Under the pieces are notes generated by a model, which worked only from the letters and a program-made list of their open reading frames with translations, had not been told where the DNA came from and did not search any database. Below are positions 1 through 5,351 of a stretch of 5,351 nt of DNA, piece by piece. This stretch comes from Candidatus Muproteobacteria bacterium RIFCSPHIGHO2_01_FULL_65_16 (lineage in GTDB: Bacteria > Pseudomonadota > Gammaproteobacteria > Acidiferrobacterales > Sulfurifustaceae). The stretch spans positions 2,881-8,231 of the forward strand of contig MFSY01000121.1 of NCBI GenBank assembly GCA_001785175.1. Reading direction: 5' to 3'. The position numbers and the translations under genes were made by a program. Within the stretch, counting starts at the first letter, position 1; each line of letters starts with the position of its first letter.

Positions 1-1364
1 CGAGGGGCGTCGTCACCTTCCTCGACACGCCGGGCCACGAGGCGTTCACGGCCATGCGCGCGCGCGGCGCCAAGGCGACCGACCTCGTGATCCTGGTCGT
101 GGCCGCCGACGACGGCGTCATGCCGCAGACGGTCGAGGCGGTCCATCACGCGCGCAACGCCAAGGTCCCGATCGTGGTGGCGGTGAACAAATGCGACAAA
201 CCCGAGGCGCAGCCCGACCGCGTGCGCCAGGAGCTGACCAAGCACGAGGTCGTGGCCGAGGAATGGGGCGGCAACGAGATATTCGTGAACGTCTCGGCCA
301 AGACCGGCGCGGGTATAGACAAGCTGCTCGAATCCGTGCTGCTGCAGGCCGAGGTGCTGGAGCTCAAGGCGGTCAAGACCGAGCCGGCCGCGGGGCTGGT
401 GGTCGAGGCGCGCCTCGACAAGGGCCGCGGCCCGGTGGCCACGGTGCTGGTGCAGCGCGGCACGCTCAACAAGGGGGACGTCGTCCTCGCCGGGCGCGAG
501 TTCGGGCGCGTGCGCGCCATGCTGGACGAGAACGGCCGGCCGGTGAAAGAGGCCGGGCCCTCGATCCCGGTCGAGGTCCAGGGCCTGTCCGGCGTGCCGA
601 GCGCCGGCGACGAGGTGATCGTGGTCGAGTCCGAGCGCAAGGCGCGCGAGATCGCGCTCTACCGCCAGGGCAAGTTCAAGGACGTGCAGCTCGCCGCCAG
701 GTCGGCCAAGCTCACCAACGTGTTCGAGCAACTGAAGGAGGCCGAGGGCGTCAAGACCTTGAATCTCATCATCAAGGCGGACGTGCATGGCTCGGTCGAG
801 GCGCTCACCGCGGCGCTGGAGAAGCTCTCCACCGAGGAGGTCAAGGTCAAGGTGGTGCACGGCATGGTCGGCGGCATCACCGAATCGGACGTGAATCTCG
901 CGGTCGCCTCGAACGCCGTCATCATCGGCTTCAACGTGCGCGCCGACGGCACCGCGCGGCGGCTGATCGAAACCCACGGCGTGGACGTGCACTACTACAA
1001 CGTCATCTACGACGCGGTGAACGAGGTCAAGGCCGCGATGGGCGGAATGCTCAAGCCGCAGGTCAAGGAGCAGTTCCTGGGCCTGGCCGAGGTGCGCCAG
1101 GTGTTCCGCGCGCCCAAGATCGGCACCGTCGCCGGCTGCTACGTGGTCGAGGGCGCGGTGCGACGCAACCGGCCGATCCGCGTGCTGCGCGACAACGTCG
1201 TGATCTTCGAGGGCGAGCTCGAATCGTTGCGCCGCTTCAAGGAGGACGCCGGCGAGGTCAAGGCCGGGATCGAGTGCGGCATCGCGGTGAAGAACTACGA
1301 CGACGTCAAGGTCGGCGACCAGATCGAGGTGTTCGAGCGGGTCGAGGTTGCGAGAACACTATAA
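1..1364 (+). CDS. infB: Translation initiation factor IF-2, C-terminal half (5' end outside window)
   Basis: IF-2 is the GTPase that brings formyl-methionyl initiator tRNA to the 30S subunit and promotes 50S joining in the cytoplasm. The frame is open from the left edge (first full codon at position 3) and gives 453 residues before TAA. Counting from that codon, the G3 motif DTPGHEAF starts at residue 8, G4 NKCD (usual form NKID/NKMD) at 62, and G5 SAKTGAG at 98. The beta-barrel domain II follows (about 120-205, with [12 protein letters not shown]), then domain III (about 235-340, with [11 protein letters not shown] and VGGITESD), then the tRNA-binding C-terminal domain (about 350-450, with [13 protein letters not shown] and ELESLRRFK blocks). 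The P-loop (G1), switch I and the N-terminal domains lie to the left; roughly half of an E. coli-length IF-2 (about 890 residues) is missing because of the window edge, not mutation. The ATG at 54 is internal, since conserved G3 sequence precedes it. It is first in the visible operon, with an 89-base gap to rbfA. Confidence 0.98.
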   Translation, partial: RGVVTFLDTPGHEAFTAMRARGAKATDLVILVVAADDGVMPQTVEAVHHARNAKVPIVVAVNKCDKPEAQPDRVRQELTKHEVVAEEWGGNEIFVNVSAKTGAGIDKLLESVLLQAEVLELKAVKTEPAAGLVVEARLDKGRGPVATVLVQRGTLNKGDVVLAGREFGRVRAMLDENGRPVKEAGPSIPVEVQGLSGVPSAGDEVIVVESERKAREIALYRQGKFKDVQLAARSAKLTNVFEQLKEAEGVKTLNLIIKADVHGSVEALTAALEKLSTEEVKVKVVHGMVGGITESDVNLAVASNAVIIGFNVRADGTARRLIETHGVDVHYYNVIYDAVNEVKAAMGGMLKPQVKEQFLGLAEVRQVFRAPKIGTVAGCYVVEGAVRRNRPIRVLRDNVVIFEGELESLRRFKEDAGEVKAGIECGIAVKNYDDVKVGDQIEVFERVEVARTL

Positions 1365-1372
1365 CCCGAGCA

Positions 1373-1448
1373 GCAAGTGGAAAGTAGCAAGTAGCAAGAA
1401 AAACTGCACAAGCTTCTTTCCTCTTGCTACTTGTTACTTGCAACTTGC
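1373..1448. repeat. Inverted repeat built of heptamer tandem units (infB-rbfA spacer)
   Basis: The left arm 1373-1398 reads as GCAAGTG, GAAAGTA, GCAAGTA, GCAAG. The right arm 1423-1448, read on the - strand, is GCAAGTT, GCAAGTA, ACAAGTA, GCAAG. The arms match at 23 of 26 positions and keep heptamer register. As RNA one mismatch (1387 with 1434) becomes a G-U pair, leaving two mismatches (1379/1442 and 1381/1440). The loop is 1399-1422, 24 bases. No T-run follows the right arm, so it does not look like an intrinsic terminator. The spacer is 46% GC against much richer flanking genes, suggesting an element that is not native coding or leader sequence. It may be a dispersed palindromic repeat, a processing hairpin (a long stem of this kind could be an RNase III substrate) or both. 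The structure is seen directly; the roles are inferred. Confidence 0.9.
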
Positions 1449-1453
1449 CACTG

Positions 1454-1828
1454 ATGGTTAAAGATTCGAATCGCCCGCGGCGCGTGGCCGAGCTTATAAA
1501 GCGCGAGCTGGCCGCGATCATACCGCGCGAGCTGGACGACCACTTCGCCCACAAGATCACGCTCACCGGCGCCGAGGTGTCGCCGGATCTGTCGTCGGCG
1601 CGGATCTATTTCTCGCTTCTCGCCGGCTCCGCCGAGGCCGTGCCGGCCGCCGCCGCGCTCAACCACGCGGCGGCGTTCCTGCGCCGCGCGCTGGGAAAAC
1701 GGGTCGGCCTGAGACGCGGAGCGCCCGAACTGCGTTTCGTCTTCGACGAGTCGCTCGAGCGCGGCGATCATATGGATCGCCTGATCGAGCGCGCCCTGAC
1801 CGAAGACCGCGGGCACAAGGGCGATTGA
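1454..1828 (+). CDS. rbfA: 30S ribosome-binding factor RbfA
   Basis: RbfA is a small KH-fold protein that binds the immature 30S subunit and helps final maturation of 16S rRNA, and it matters for cold adaptation in E. coli. The 124-residue product is close to the usual size (133 in E. coli). Family features are the basic N-terminal helix with RPRRVAELIKRELAAI (7-22), the strand block TGAEVSPDLSSARIYFSLL (38-56), the helix LNHAAAFLRRALGKRVGLR (69-87), and PELRFVFDESLERG (91-104), which matches the PxLRFxxDxS signature. The segment DDHFAHKIT (28-36) departs from the more common DPRLG-type sequence. The ATG at 1454 is chosen because homologues begin a few residues before the RP(R/Q)RV block. An in-frame TTG at 1424 would add ten residues (MLLVTCNLPL) encoded by the right arm of the hairpin, which look non-native. 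No Shine-Dalgarno sequence is visible before either start. The stop lies 12 bases before truB. Confidence 0.95.
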   Translation: MVKDSNRPRRVAELIKRELAAIIPRELDDHFAHKITLTGAEVSPDLSSARIYFSLLAGSAEAVPAAAALNHAAAFLRRALGKRVGLRRGAPELRFVFDESLERGDHMDRLIERALTEDRGHKGD

Positions 1829-1840
1829 GCGGGGATCGGC

Positions 1841-2749
1841 GTGAGCAGAAAATGCCTGTCGGTGGACGGACTGCTGCTGCTGGACAAGCCGCAGGGCATG
1901 ACCTCGAACCAGGCCCTGCAGGCGGCGAAGCGCCTGCTGAACGCCTGCAAGGGCGGCCACACCGGGAGCCTCGACCCCATCGCCACCGGCCTGCTGCCGC
2001 TCACCTTCGGTGAGGCGACCAAGGTATCGCGGTTTCTGTTCGACGCCGACAAGCGCTACTGGACGGTGTTCCGCCTCGGGGTCAGCACCGCCACCTACGA
2101 CGCCGAAGGCGAGGTGACCGCGACGCGGGATGTGGCCGTGACGCGCGGCCAGGTCGAGCGCGCGCTCAAGCCTTTCAGCGGCGAGATCGAGCAGGTGCCG
2201 CCGATGTATTCCGCCATCAAGCGCGAGGGCCGGGCGCTTTACCATCTCGCGCGCGCGGGGGTGGAGGTCGAGCGCGCGCCCAGGAAGGTGCGGATCCACG
2301 AGATCCGCCTGTTGGGCCTGGAGCGCGACCGGCTGGAGCTCGAGATCGCCTGTTCCAAGGGGACATATATCAGAAGCCTCGCGCACGATCTGGGCGCGGC
2401 CCTCGGCTGCGGCGCCCATGTGGCCGAGCTGCGCCGCACCGCGGTCGGCGATCTCGGCATCGAGCAGGCCGTGCGTCTCGATACACTCGGGCAGCAGCCG
2501 ACCCAGGAGGCGCGCGAGAGATTGCTGCTGCCGATGGACGCGATGCTGCGCGGCATGCCCGACGTCCACCTCACCCCGCTCGCGGCGCATTACCTGCGCC
2601 AGGGCCAGCCGGTCTCGATGCAGCACGGGCGCGCGCCCGGTTGGGTGCGGATTTACGAGGGGGAGGACCGCTTCCTCGGCATGGGCCAGGTGCTGGACGA
2701 CGGGCGGGTGGCGCCGCGGCGGCTGGTGGCCGGCGCCCGTAAACTCTGA
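1841..2749 (+). CDS. truB: tRNA pseudouridine(55) synthase TruB
   Basis: TruB isomerises uridine 55 in the T-loop of nearly all tRNAs to pseudouridine and also acts as a tRNA-folding chaperone. The 302-residue product is near the E. coli length of 314. Motif I is LLLDKPQGMTSN (12-23). Motif II is GHTGSLDPIATGLLP (39-53) with the catalytic aspartate at D45, equivalent to E. coli D48. Y73 in DKRY corresponds to E. coli Y76. Motif III is CSKGTYIRSL (171-180) with Y176 and R178, equivalent to E. coli Y179 and R181, so the three-residue offset is constant. The C-terminal region (about 243-302, ending GRVAPRRLV) is the small RNA-binding domain. The GTG start is preceded by a weak purine run (GCGGGGA around 1829-1835) and gives an N-terminus like that of homologues; the GTG at 1862 would cut too close to motif I. 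It sits 12 bases after rbfA, consistent with one transcript and possible translational coupling. Confidence 0.97.
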   Translation: MSRKCLSVDGLLLLDKPQGMTSNQALQAAKRLLNACKGGHTGSLDPIATGLLPLTFGEATKVSRFLFDADKRYWTVFRLGVSTATYDAEGEVTATRDVAVTRGQVERALKPFSGEIEQVPPMYSAIKREGRALYHLARAGVEVERAPRKVRIHEIRLLGLERDRLELEIACSKGTYIRSLAHDLGAALGCGAHVAELRRTAVGDLGIEQAVRLDTLGQQPTQEARERLLLPMDAMLRGMPDVHLTPLAAHYLRQGQPVSMQHGRAPGWVRIYEGEDRFLGMGQVLDDGRVAPRRLVAGARKL

Positions 2750-2768
2750 CTTTTCCGGTAGAAATCGG

Positions 2769-2797
2769 TTGAGATGCGGGAGACCCGCGGGTAGAAT
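2769..2797 (+). promoter_or_regulatory. Sigma-70-type promoter for rpsO-pnp
   Basis: The -35 box TTGAGA (2769-2774, 5 of 6 to TTGACA) and -10 box TAGAAT (2792-2797, 5 of 6 to TATAAT) are separated by exactly 17 bases. The start would fall near 2804, giving a leader of about 54 bases before the rpsO ATG. The bases after the -10 box, ACGCGCCC, form a GC-rich discriminator like those of stringently controlled stable-RNA and ribosomal-protein promoters. E. coli has an rpsO promoter in the equivalent place. The spacer holds a short inverted repeat, GCGGG-AGA-CCCGC (2776-2788). No terminator precedes the promoter, so upstream read-through is likely as well. Confidence 0.8.
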
Positions 2798-2844
2798 ACG
2801 CGCCCTCAAAAGGCGACGTCCGCGAAACTTTTTCAGTATTGTGC

Positions 2845-2849
2845 GAGGT
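2845..2849 (+). promoter_or_regulatory. rpsO ribosome-binding site
   Basis: GAGGT lies eight bases before the ATG at 2858, a good Shine-Dalgarno match and spacing. It fixes the rpsO start. In E. coli S15 represses its own translation by binding near this site; I could not identify a clear equivalent pseudoknot here. Confidence 0.8.
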
Positions 2850-2857
2850 AGCAAACG

Positions 2858-3127
2858 ATGGCCTTGACCGTCGAAAAGAAAGCGAAAATCATGCAGGACT
2901 ACCAGACCCACGATGGCGACACCGGATCGCCCGAGGTGCAGGTGGCGCTGCTGTCGGCCCAGATAGACGAGTTGTCCGGCCATTTCCAGGGCCATCCCAA
3001 GGACCATCACTCACGTATGGGCCTGCTCAAGATGGTCAACCAGCGGCGTCAGTTGCTTGAATACCTGAAGAAGACCGACGGCGACCGCTACCGCGCGCTG
3101 ATCGAACGGCTCGGCCTGCGCAAGTAA
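2858..3127 (+). CDS. rpsO: 30S ribosomal protein S15
   Basis: S15 is a primary binder of the central domain of 16S rRNA, nucleating the platform by binding the helix 20/21/22 junction, and it contributes to an intersubunit bridge. The product is 89 residues, the same length as E. coli S15. It shows the all-helical family pattern with [17 protein letters not shown] (20-36), the rRNA-contact block [16 protein letters not shown] (45-60) and the tail [10 protein letters not shown] (80-89). The conserved H42, D49 and S52 region is intact. Residue 54 is methionine where E. coli has arginine (HSRRGLL), a mild departure. The ATG has a well-placed GAGGT. The gene has its own promoter upstream and is followed after 20 bases by pnp, the usual partner, so the two are probably co-transcribed. 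In E. coli S15 autoregulates at the translational level; that is known of the family but not shown here. Confidence 0.98.
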   Translation: MALTVEKKAKIMQDYQTHDGDTGSPEVQVALLSAQIDELSGHFQGHPKDHHSRMGLLKMVNQRRQLLEYLKKTDGDRYRALIERLGLRK

Positions 3128-3146
3128 ACACGACTGAGGTAAACAC
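3124..3146 (+). repeat. Direct 8-base repeat GTAAACAC at rpsO-pnp junction
   Basis: GTAAACAC occurs at 3124-3131, spanning the rpsO stop codon, and again at 3139-3146, just before the pnp start. The copies are offset by 15 bases. It could be a small local duplication of the junction or chance; no function is evident. Confidence 0.5.
3136..3140 (+). promoter_or_regulatory. pnp ribosome-binding site supporting a TTG start
   Basis: GAGGT lies seven bases before TTG at 3148. The next in-frame methionine is at residue 34, inside the first RNase PH domain, so this site decides in favour of the TTG start. Confidence 0.8.
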
Positions 3147-3147
3147 A

Positions 3148-5241
3148 TTGGCTAAGATCACCAAGACCATCCAGTATGGCCGGCACACGCTGACGCTCGA
3201 AACCGGAGAGGTCGCGCGCCAGGCCAGCGGCGCCTGTCTCGCCAGCATGGGCGACACCGTCGTCCTCGCCACCGTGGTGGCGCTGAAAGAGCCCACGCCC
3301 GGGCGGGATTTTTTCCCGCTCACGGTTGATTACCAGGAACGCACCTACGCCGCGGGACGCATCCCGGGCGGATTCTTCCGGCGCGAGGGCCGGCCCTCCG
3401 AGAAGGAAATCCTCACCTCCCGCCTCATAGATCGCCCCGTCCGCCCGCTGTTCCCCGAAGGGTTCGCCAACGAAGTCCAGGTCATCGCCACCGTGCTGTC
3501 CATGGATCCGGACATTGATCCGGACATCGTCGCCATGATCGGCGCCTCGGCGGCGCTGACGCTCTCCGGCGTGCCGTTCAACGGGCCCATCGGCGCGGCG
3601 CGCGTCGGCTACCAGGACGGCAAGTATCTGCTCAATCCCGGCAACAAGGAGCTCGTGGAATCCCAGCTCAATCTCGTGGTCGCCGGCACCGAGAAGGCGG
3701 TGCTGATGGTCGAATCCGAGGCCGAGGAGCTGCCGGAGGAGGCCATGCTGGGCGCGGTGATGTTCGGCCACGAACAGATGCGCGCCGTGATCCAGGCGAT
3801 CCGCGACCTCGCGCGCGAGGCCGGCGCCCAGGCCTGGGCGTGGCAGGCGCCGGGCGAGGACGGCGGCCTGAAGAACGCGTTGCAGGGCGAGTTCGGCCCG
3901 CAAATCGCCGAGGCCTACCGCATCAAGGAGAAGGCCGCGCGCCAGAACCGCATGGCCGAGATCCGCGAGCAGGCGGTCGGCAAGCACGCGGCCGAGGGCA
4001 GCCCCGAGGGCACGAAGGAAAAGGTGCTCAAGATCGTGGGCGACATCGAATACCGCAACGTGCGCGACCGCATCCTCGCGGGCGAGGCGCGCATTGACGG
4101 GCGCGACACGCGCACCGTGCGCCCGATCACCGTCGCCACCTCCGTGCTGCCGCGCACCCACGGGAGCGCGCTCTTCACCCGCGGCGAGACCCAGGCGCTG
4201 GTGGTGACCACGCTCGGCACCGGGCGCGACGCGCAGATCATTGACGCCCTGGAGGGCGAGCGCAAAGAACCGTTCATGCTGCACTACAATTTCCCGCCGT
4301 TCTCGGTCGGCGAGGTCGGGCGCGTCGGCAGCCCCAAGCGGCGCGAGATCGGCCACGGCCGGCTCGCCAAGCGCGCCCTCATCGCCGTGCTGCCGGACAT
4401 GGCGGCCTATCCCTATGTGCTGCGCATCGTGTCCGAGATCACCGAGTCCAACGGCTCGAGCTCCATGGCCACGGTCTGCGGCGCGAGCCTCGCGCTCATG
4501 GACGCCGGCGTGCCGGTCAAGGCGCCGGTGGCCGGCGTCGCCATGGGCCTGATCCTGGAGGGCAGCCGCTTCGCCGTGCTCACCGACATCATCGGCGACG
4601 AGGACCATCTCGGCGACATGGACTTCAAGGTCGCGGGCACGGCCACGGGCGTGACCGCGTTGCAGATGGACATCAAGATCGAGGGCATCAACAAGGAGAT
4701 CATGGAGACCGCCCTCAAGCAGGCCAAAGAAGGCCGGCTGCATATTCTCAAGATCATGAATCAGGCGCTCGCGGCGCCGCGCGCGGAACTGTCCGAGTAC
4801 GCGCCGCGCATCATCAGCTTCAAGATCAACCCCGAGCGCATCCGCGACGTCATCGGCAAGGGCGGCACGACCATCCGCGCGCTCACCGAGGAGACCGGCT
4901 GCACCATTGATGTCGAGGACGACGGCACGATCAAGGTCGCCTCGGCCGACAACAACGCGGCCCAGGAGGCGCGCCGGCGCATCGAGCAGCTCACCGCCGA
5001 TGTCTTGGTCGGCATGATCTACGAGGGCAAGGTCGCCAAGCTCATGGACTTCGGCGCCTTCGTCACCATCCTGCCGGGCAAGGACGGGCTGGTGCACATC
5101 TCGCAGATCTCGCACGAGCGCGTCGAGAACGTCTCCGACAAGCTGCGCGAGGGCGAGGTCGTCAAGGTCAAGGTGCTCGAAGTGGACAAGCAGGGCCGGA
5201 TCCGCCTGAGCATGAAGGCCATCGAGCAGCACACGGCGTAG
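3148..5241 (+). CDS. pnp: Polyribonucleotide nucleotidyltransferase (PNPase)
   Basis: PNPase degrades RNA 3' to 5' by phosphorolysis, releasing nucleoside diphosphates. It works as a ring-shaped trimer and in many proteobacteria joins the RNase E degradosome. The product has 697 residues (E. coli 711). Domains in order are the first RNase PH domain (about 5-140) with [14 protein letters not shown] including R78 and R79; a helical linker domain (about 145-310); the second RNase PH domain (about 315-545) with [15 protein letters not shown] holding D486, D492 and K494, the same numbers as the E. coli catalytic residues; a KH domain (about 553-612) with [10 protein letters not shown], its GKGG loop starting at 570; and an S1 domain (about 622-692) with [13 protein letters not shown] and GLVHISQIS. 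All parts look intact. The TTG start has a well-spaced GAGGT. The 20-base gap from rpsO leaves no room for the separate promoter and RNase III-cleaved leader hairpin of E. coli pnp. An intrinsic terminator follows 24 bases after the stop. Confidence 0.98.
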   Translation: MAKITKTIQYGRHTLTLETGEVARQASGACLASMGDTVVLATVVALKEPTPGRDFFPLTVDYQERTYAAGRIPGGFFRREGRPSEKEILTSRLIDRPVRPLFPEGFANEVQVIATVLSMDPDIDPDIVAMIGASAALTLSGVPFNGPIGAARVGYQDGKYLLNPGNKELVESQLNLVVAGTEKAVLMVESEAEELPEEAMLGAVMFGHEQMRAVIQAIRDLAREAGAQAWAWQAPGEDGGLKNALQGEFGPQIAEAYRIKEKAARQNRMAEIREQAVGKHAAEGSPEGTKEKVLKIVGDIEYRNVRDRILAGEARIDGRDTRTVRPITVATSVLPRTHGSALFTRGETQALVVTTLGTGRDAQIIDALEGERKEPFMLHYNFPPFSVGEVGRVGSPKRREIGHGRLAKRALIAVLPDMAAYPYVLRIVSEITESNGSSSMATVCGASLALMDAGVPVKAPVAGVAMGLILEGSRFAVLTDIIGDEDHLGDMDFKVAGTATGVTALQMDIKIEGINKEIMETALKQAKEGRLHILKIMNQALAAPRAELSEYAPRIISFKINPERIRDVIGKGGTTIRALTEETGCTIDVEDDGTIKVASADNNAAQEARRRIEQLTADVLVGMIYEGKVAKLMDFGAFVTILPGKDGLVHISQISHERVENVSDKLREGEVVKVKVLEVDKQGRIRLSMKAIEQHTA

Positions 5242-5265
5242 GCGCACGCGCCGCAACCGGAACGC

Positions 5266-5295
5266 AAAGGGGCCGCTCGGCCCCTTTTGTTTTTC
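5266..5295 (+). terminator. Rho-independent terminator after pnp
   Basis: AAAGGGGCC (5266-5274) pairs perfectly with GGCCCCTTT (5279-5287) around the tetraloop GCTC. The stem runs into a T-rich tract (5285-5294, TTTTGTTTTT). The GC-rich core plus T-run is a textbook intrinsic terminator, 24 bases after the pnp stop, and it marks the end of the operon. The A-run at the stem base could give weaker activity for transcripts on the opposite strand. Confidence 0.93.
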
Positions 5296-5296
5296 C

Positions 5297-5351
5297 AAGA
5301 GCCAGGATTTACATGTTGTTCCAGCTGTTTGTTGAAAAAGTCCTTCCATGG
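5297..5351. other. AT-richer intergenic tail, no gene seen
   Basis: The 55 bases after the terminator are about 42% GC (23 of 55), well below the operon. I see no convincing start, coding pattern or strong promoter on either strand before the window ends. The stretch TTGTTGAAAAAGTCC includes a TTGAAAAA tract seen in many intergenic or mobile-element borders, but nothing here proves an element. Confidence 0.4.

Noticed and set aside
54..56. ATG as the start of infB or of an internal IF-2 form
   Set aside because: The frame is open to the left edge and encodes the conserved G3 motif before this codon, so it is an internal methionine.
191..1387. 398-codon + strand frame overlapping infB
   Set aside because: It is arginine- and glycine-rich sequence from a shifted frame of infB, while the infB frame has all expected motifs.
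1373..1448. Hairpin as an intrinsic terminator or a CRISPR-like array
   Set aside because: There is no T-run after the right arm, so it is unlike a terminator. Repeat units are only seven bases with no spacers, so it is not CRISPR.
2804..2857. E. coli-like S15 autoregulatory pseudoknot in the rpsO leader
   Set aside because: I looked for stems pairing with the Shine-Dalgarno region and found only short matches of about four bases, which is too weak to annotate.
1427..3010. 527-codon open frame on the - strand opposite rbfA, truB and rpsO
   Set aside because: It covers three genuine genes in antisense and has no recognisable domains; it is a high-GC shadow.
5308..5336. Promoter in the tail starting with TTTACA
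   Set aside because: The -35-like hexamer is reasonable but no acceptable -10 box is found at 16-18 bases.
3088..5349. 753-codon open frame on the - strand opposite pnp
   Set aside because: It lies antisense to an intact, fully recognisable pnp, crosses the terminator, and has the low-complexity arginine, alanine, aspartate, leucine and histidine make-up of a shadow frame in GC-rich DNA.

Overview
The window is one stretch of conserved bacterial chromosome holding the distal part of the nusA/infB translation operon. All genes are on the + strand in the order infB (5' end missing), rbfA, truB, rpsO, pnp, closed by a strong intrinsic terminator. The gene order, the protein sequences (IF2, TruB, S15 and PNPase all read like proteobacterial proteins) and the very high GC content with G/C-rich third codon positions point to a high-GC proteobacterium, most likely a gammaproteobacterium. 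The exact lineage cannot be fixed from this sequence alone.

Layout: 1-1364 is the C-terminal half of infB, entering in the G domain just before the G3 motif. Positions 1365-1453 form an unusually AT-rich spacer (41 of 89 bases G/C) almost filled by a large inverted repeat, each arm of which is a run of degenerate GCAAGTA-type heptamers. rbfA (1454-1828) and truB (1841-2749) follow, 12 bases apart. The 108-base truB-rpsO gap carries a near-consensus sigma-70-type promoter with a GC-rich discriminator, giving rpsO-pnp its own transcript in addition to read-through from upstream. rpsO (2858-3127) and pnp (3148-5241, TTG start) are only 20 bases apart. A GC-rich stem-loop with a T-run at 5266-5295 ends the operon. 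The last 55 bases are AT-richer and hold no gene I can support.

The genes work together in building and starting the ribosome and in RNA turnover. IF2 places initiator tRNA on the 30S subunit, RbfA matures the 30S subunit, TruB makes the tRNA T-loop pseudouridine, S15 is a primary 16S rRNA-binding protein, and PNPase is a 3'-to-5' exoribonuclease.

I found no undescribed multi-gene system. The signals that ordinary annotation would miss are the heptamer hairpin that covers the rbfA ribosome-binding region, the apparently stringent-type rpsO promoter, and the compact rpsO-pnp junction, which has no room for an E. coli-style pnp leader hairpin.
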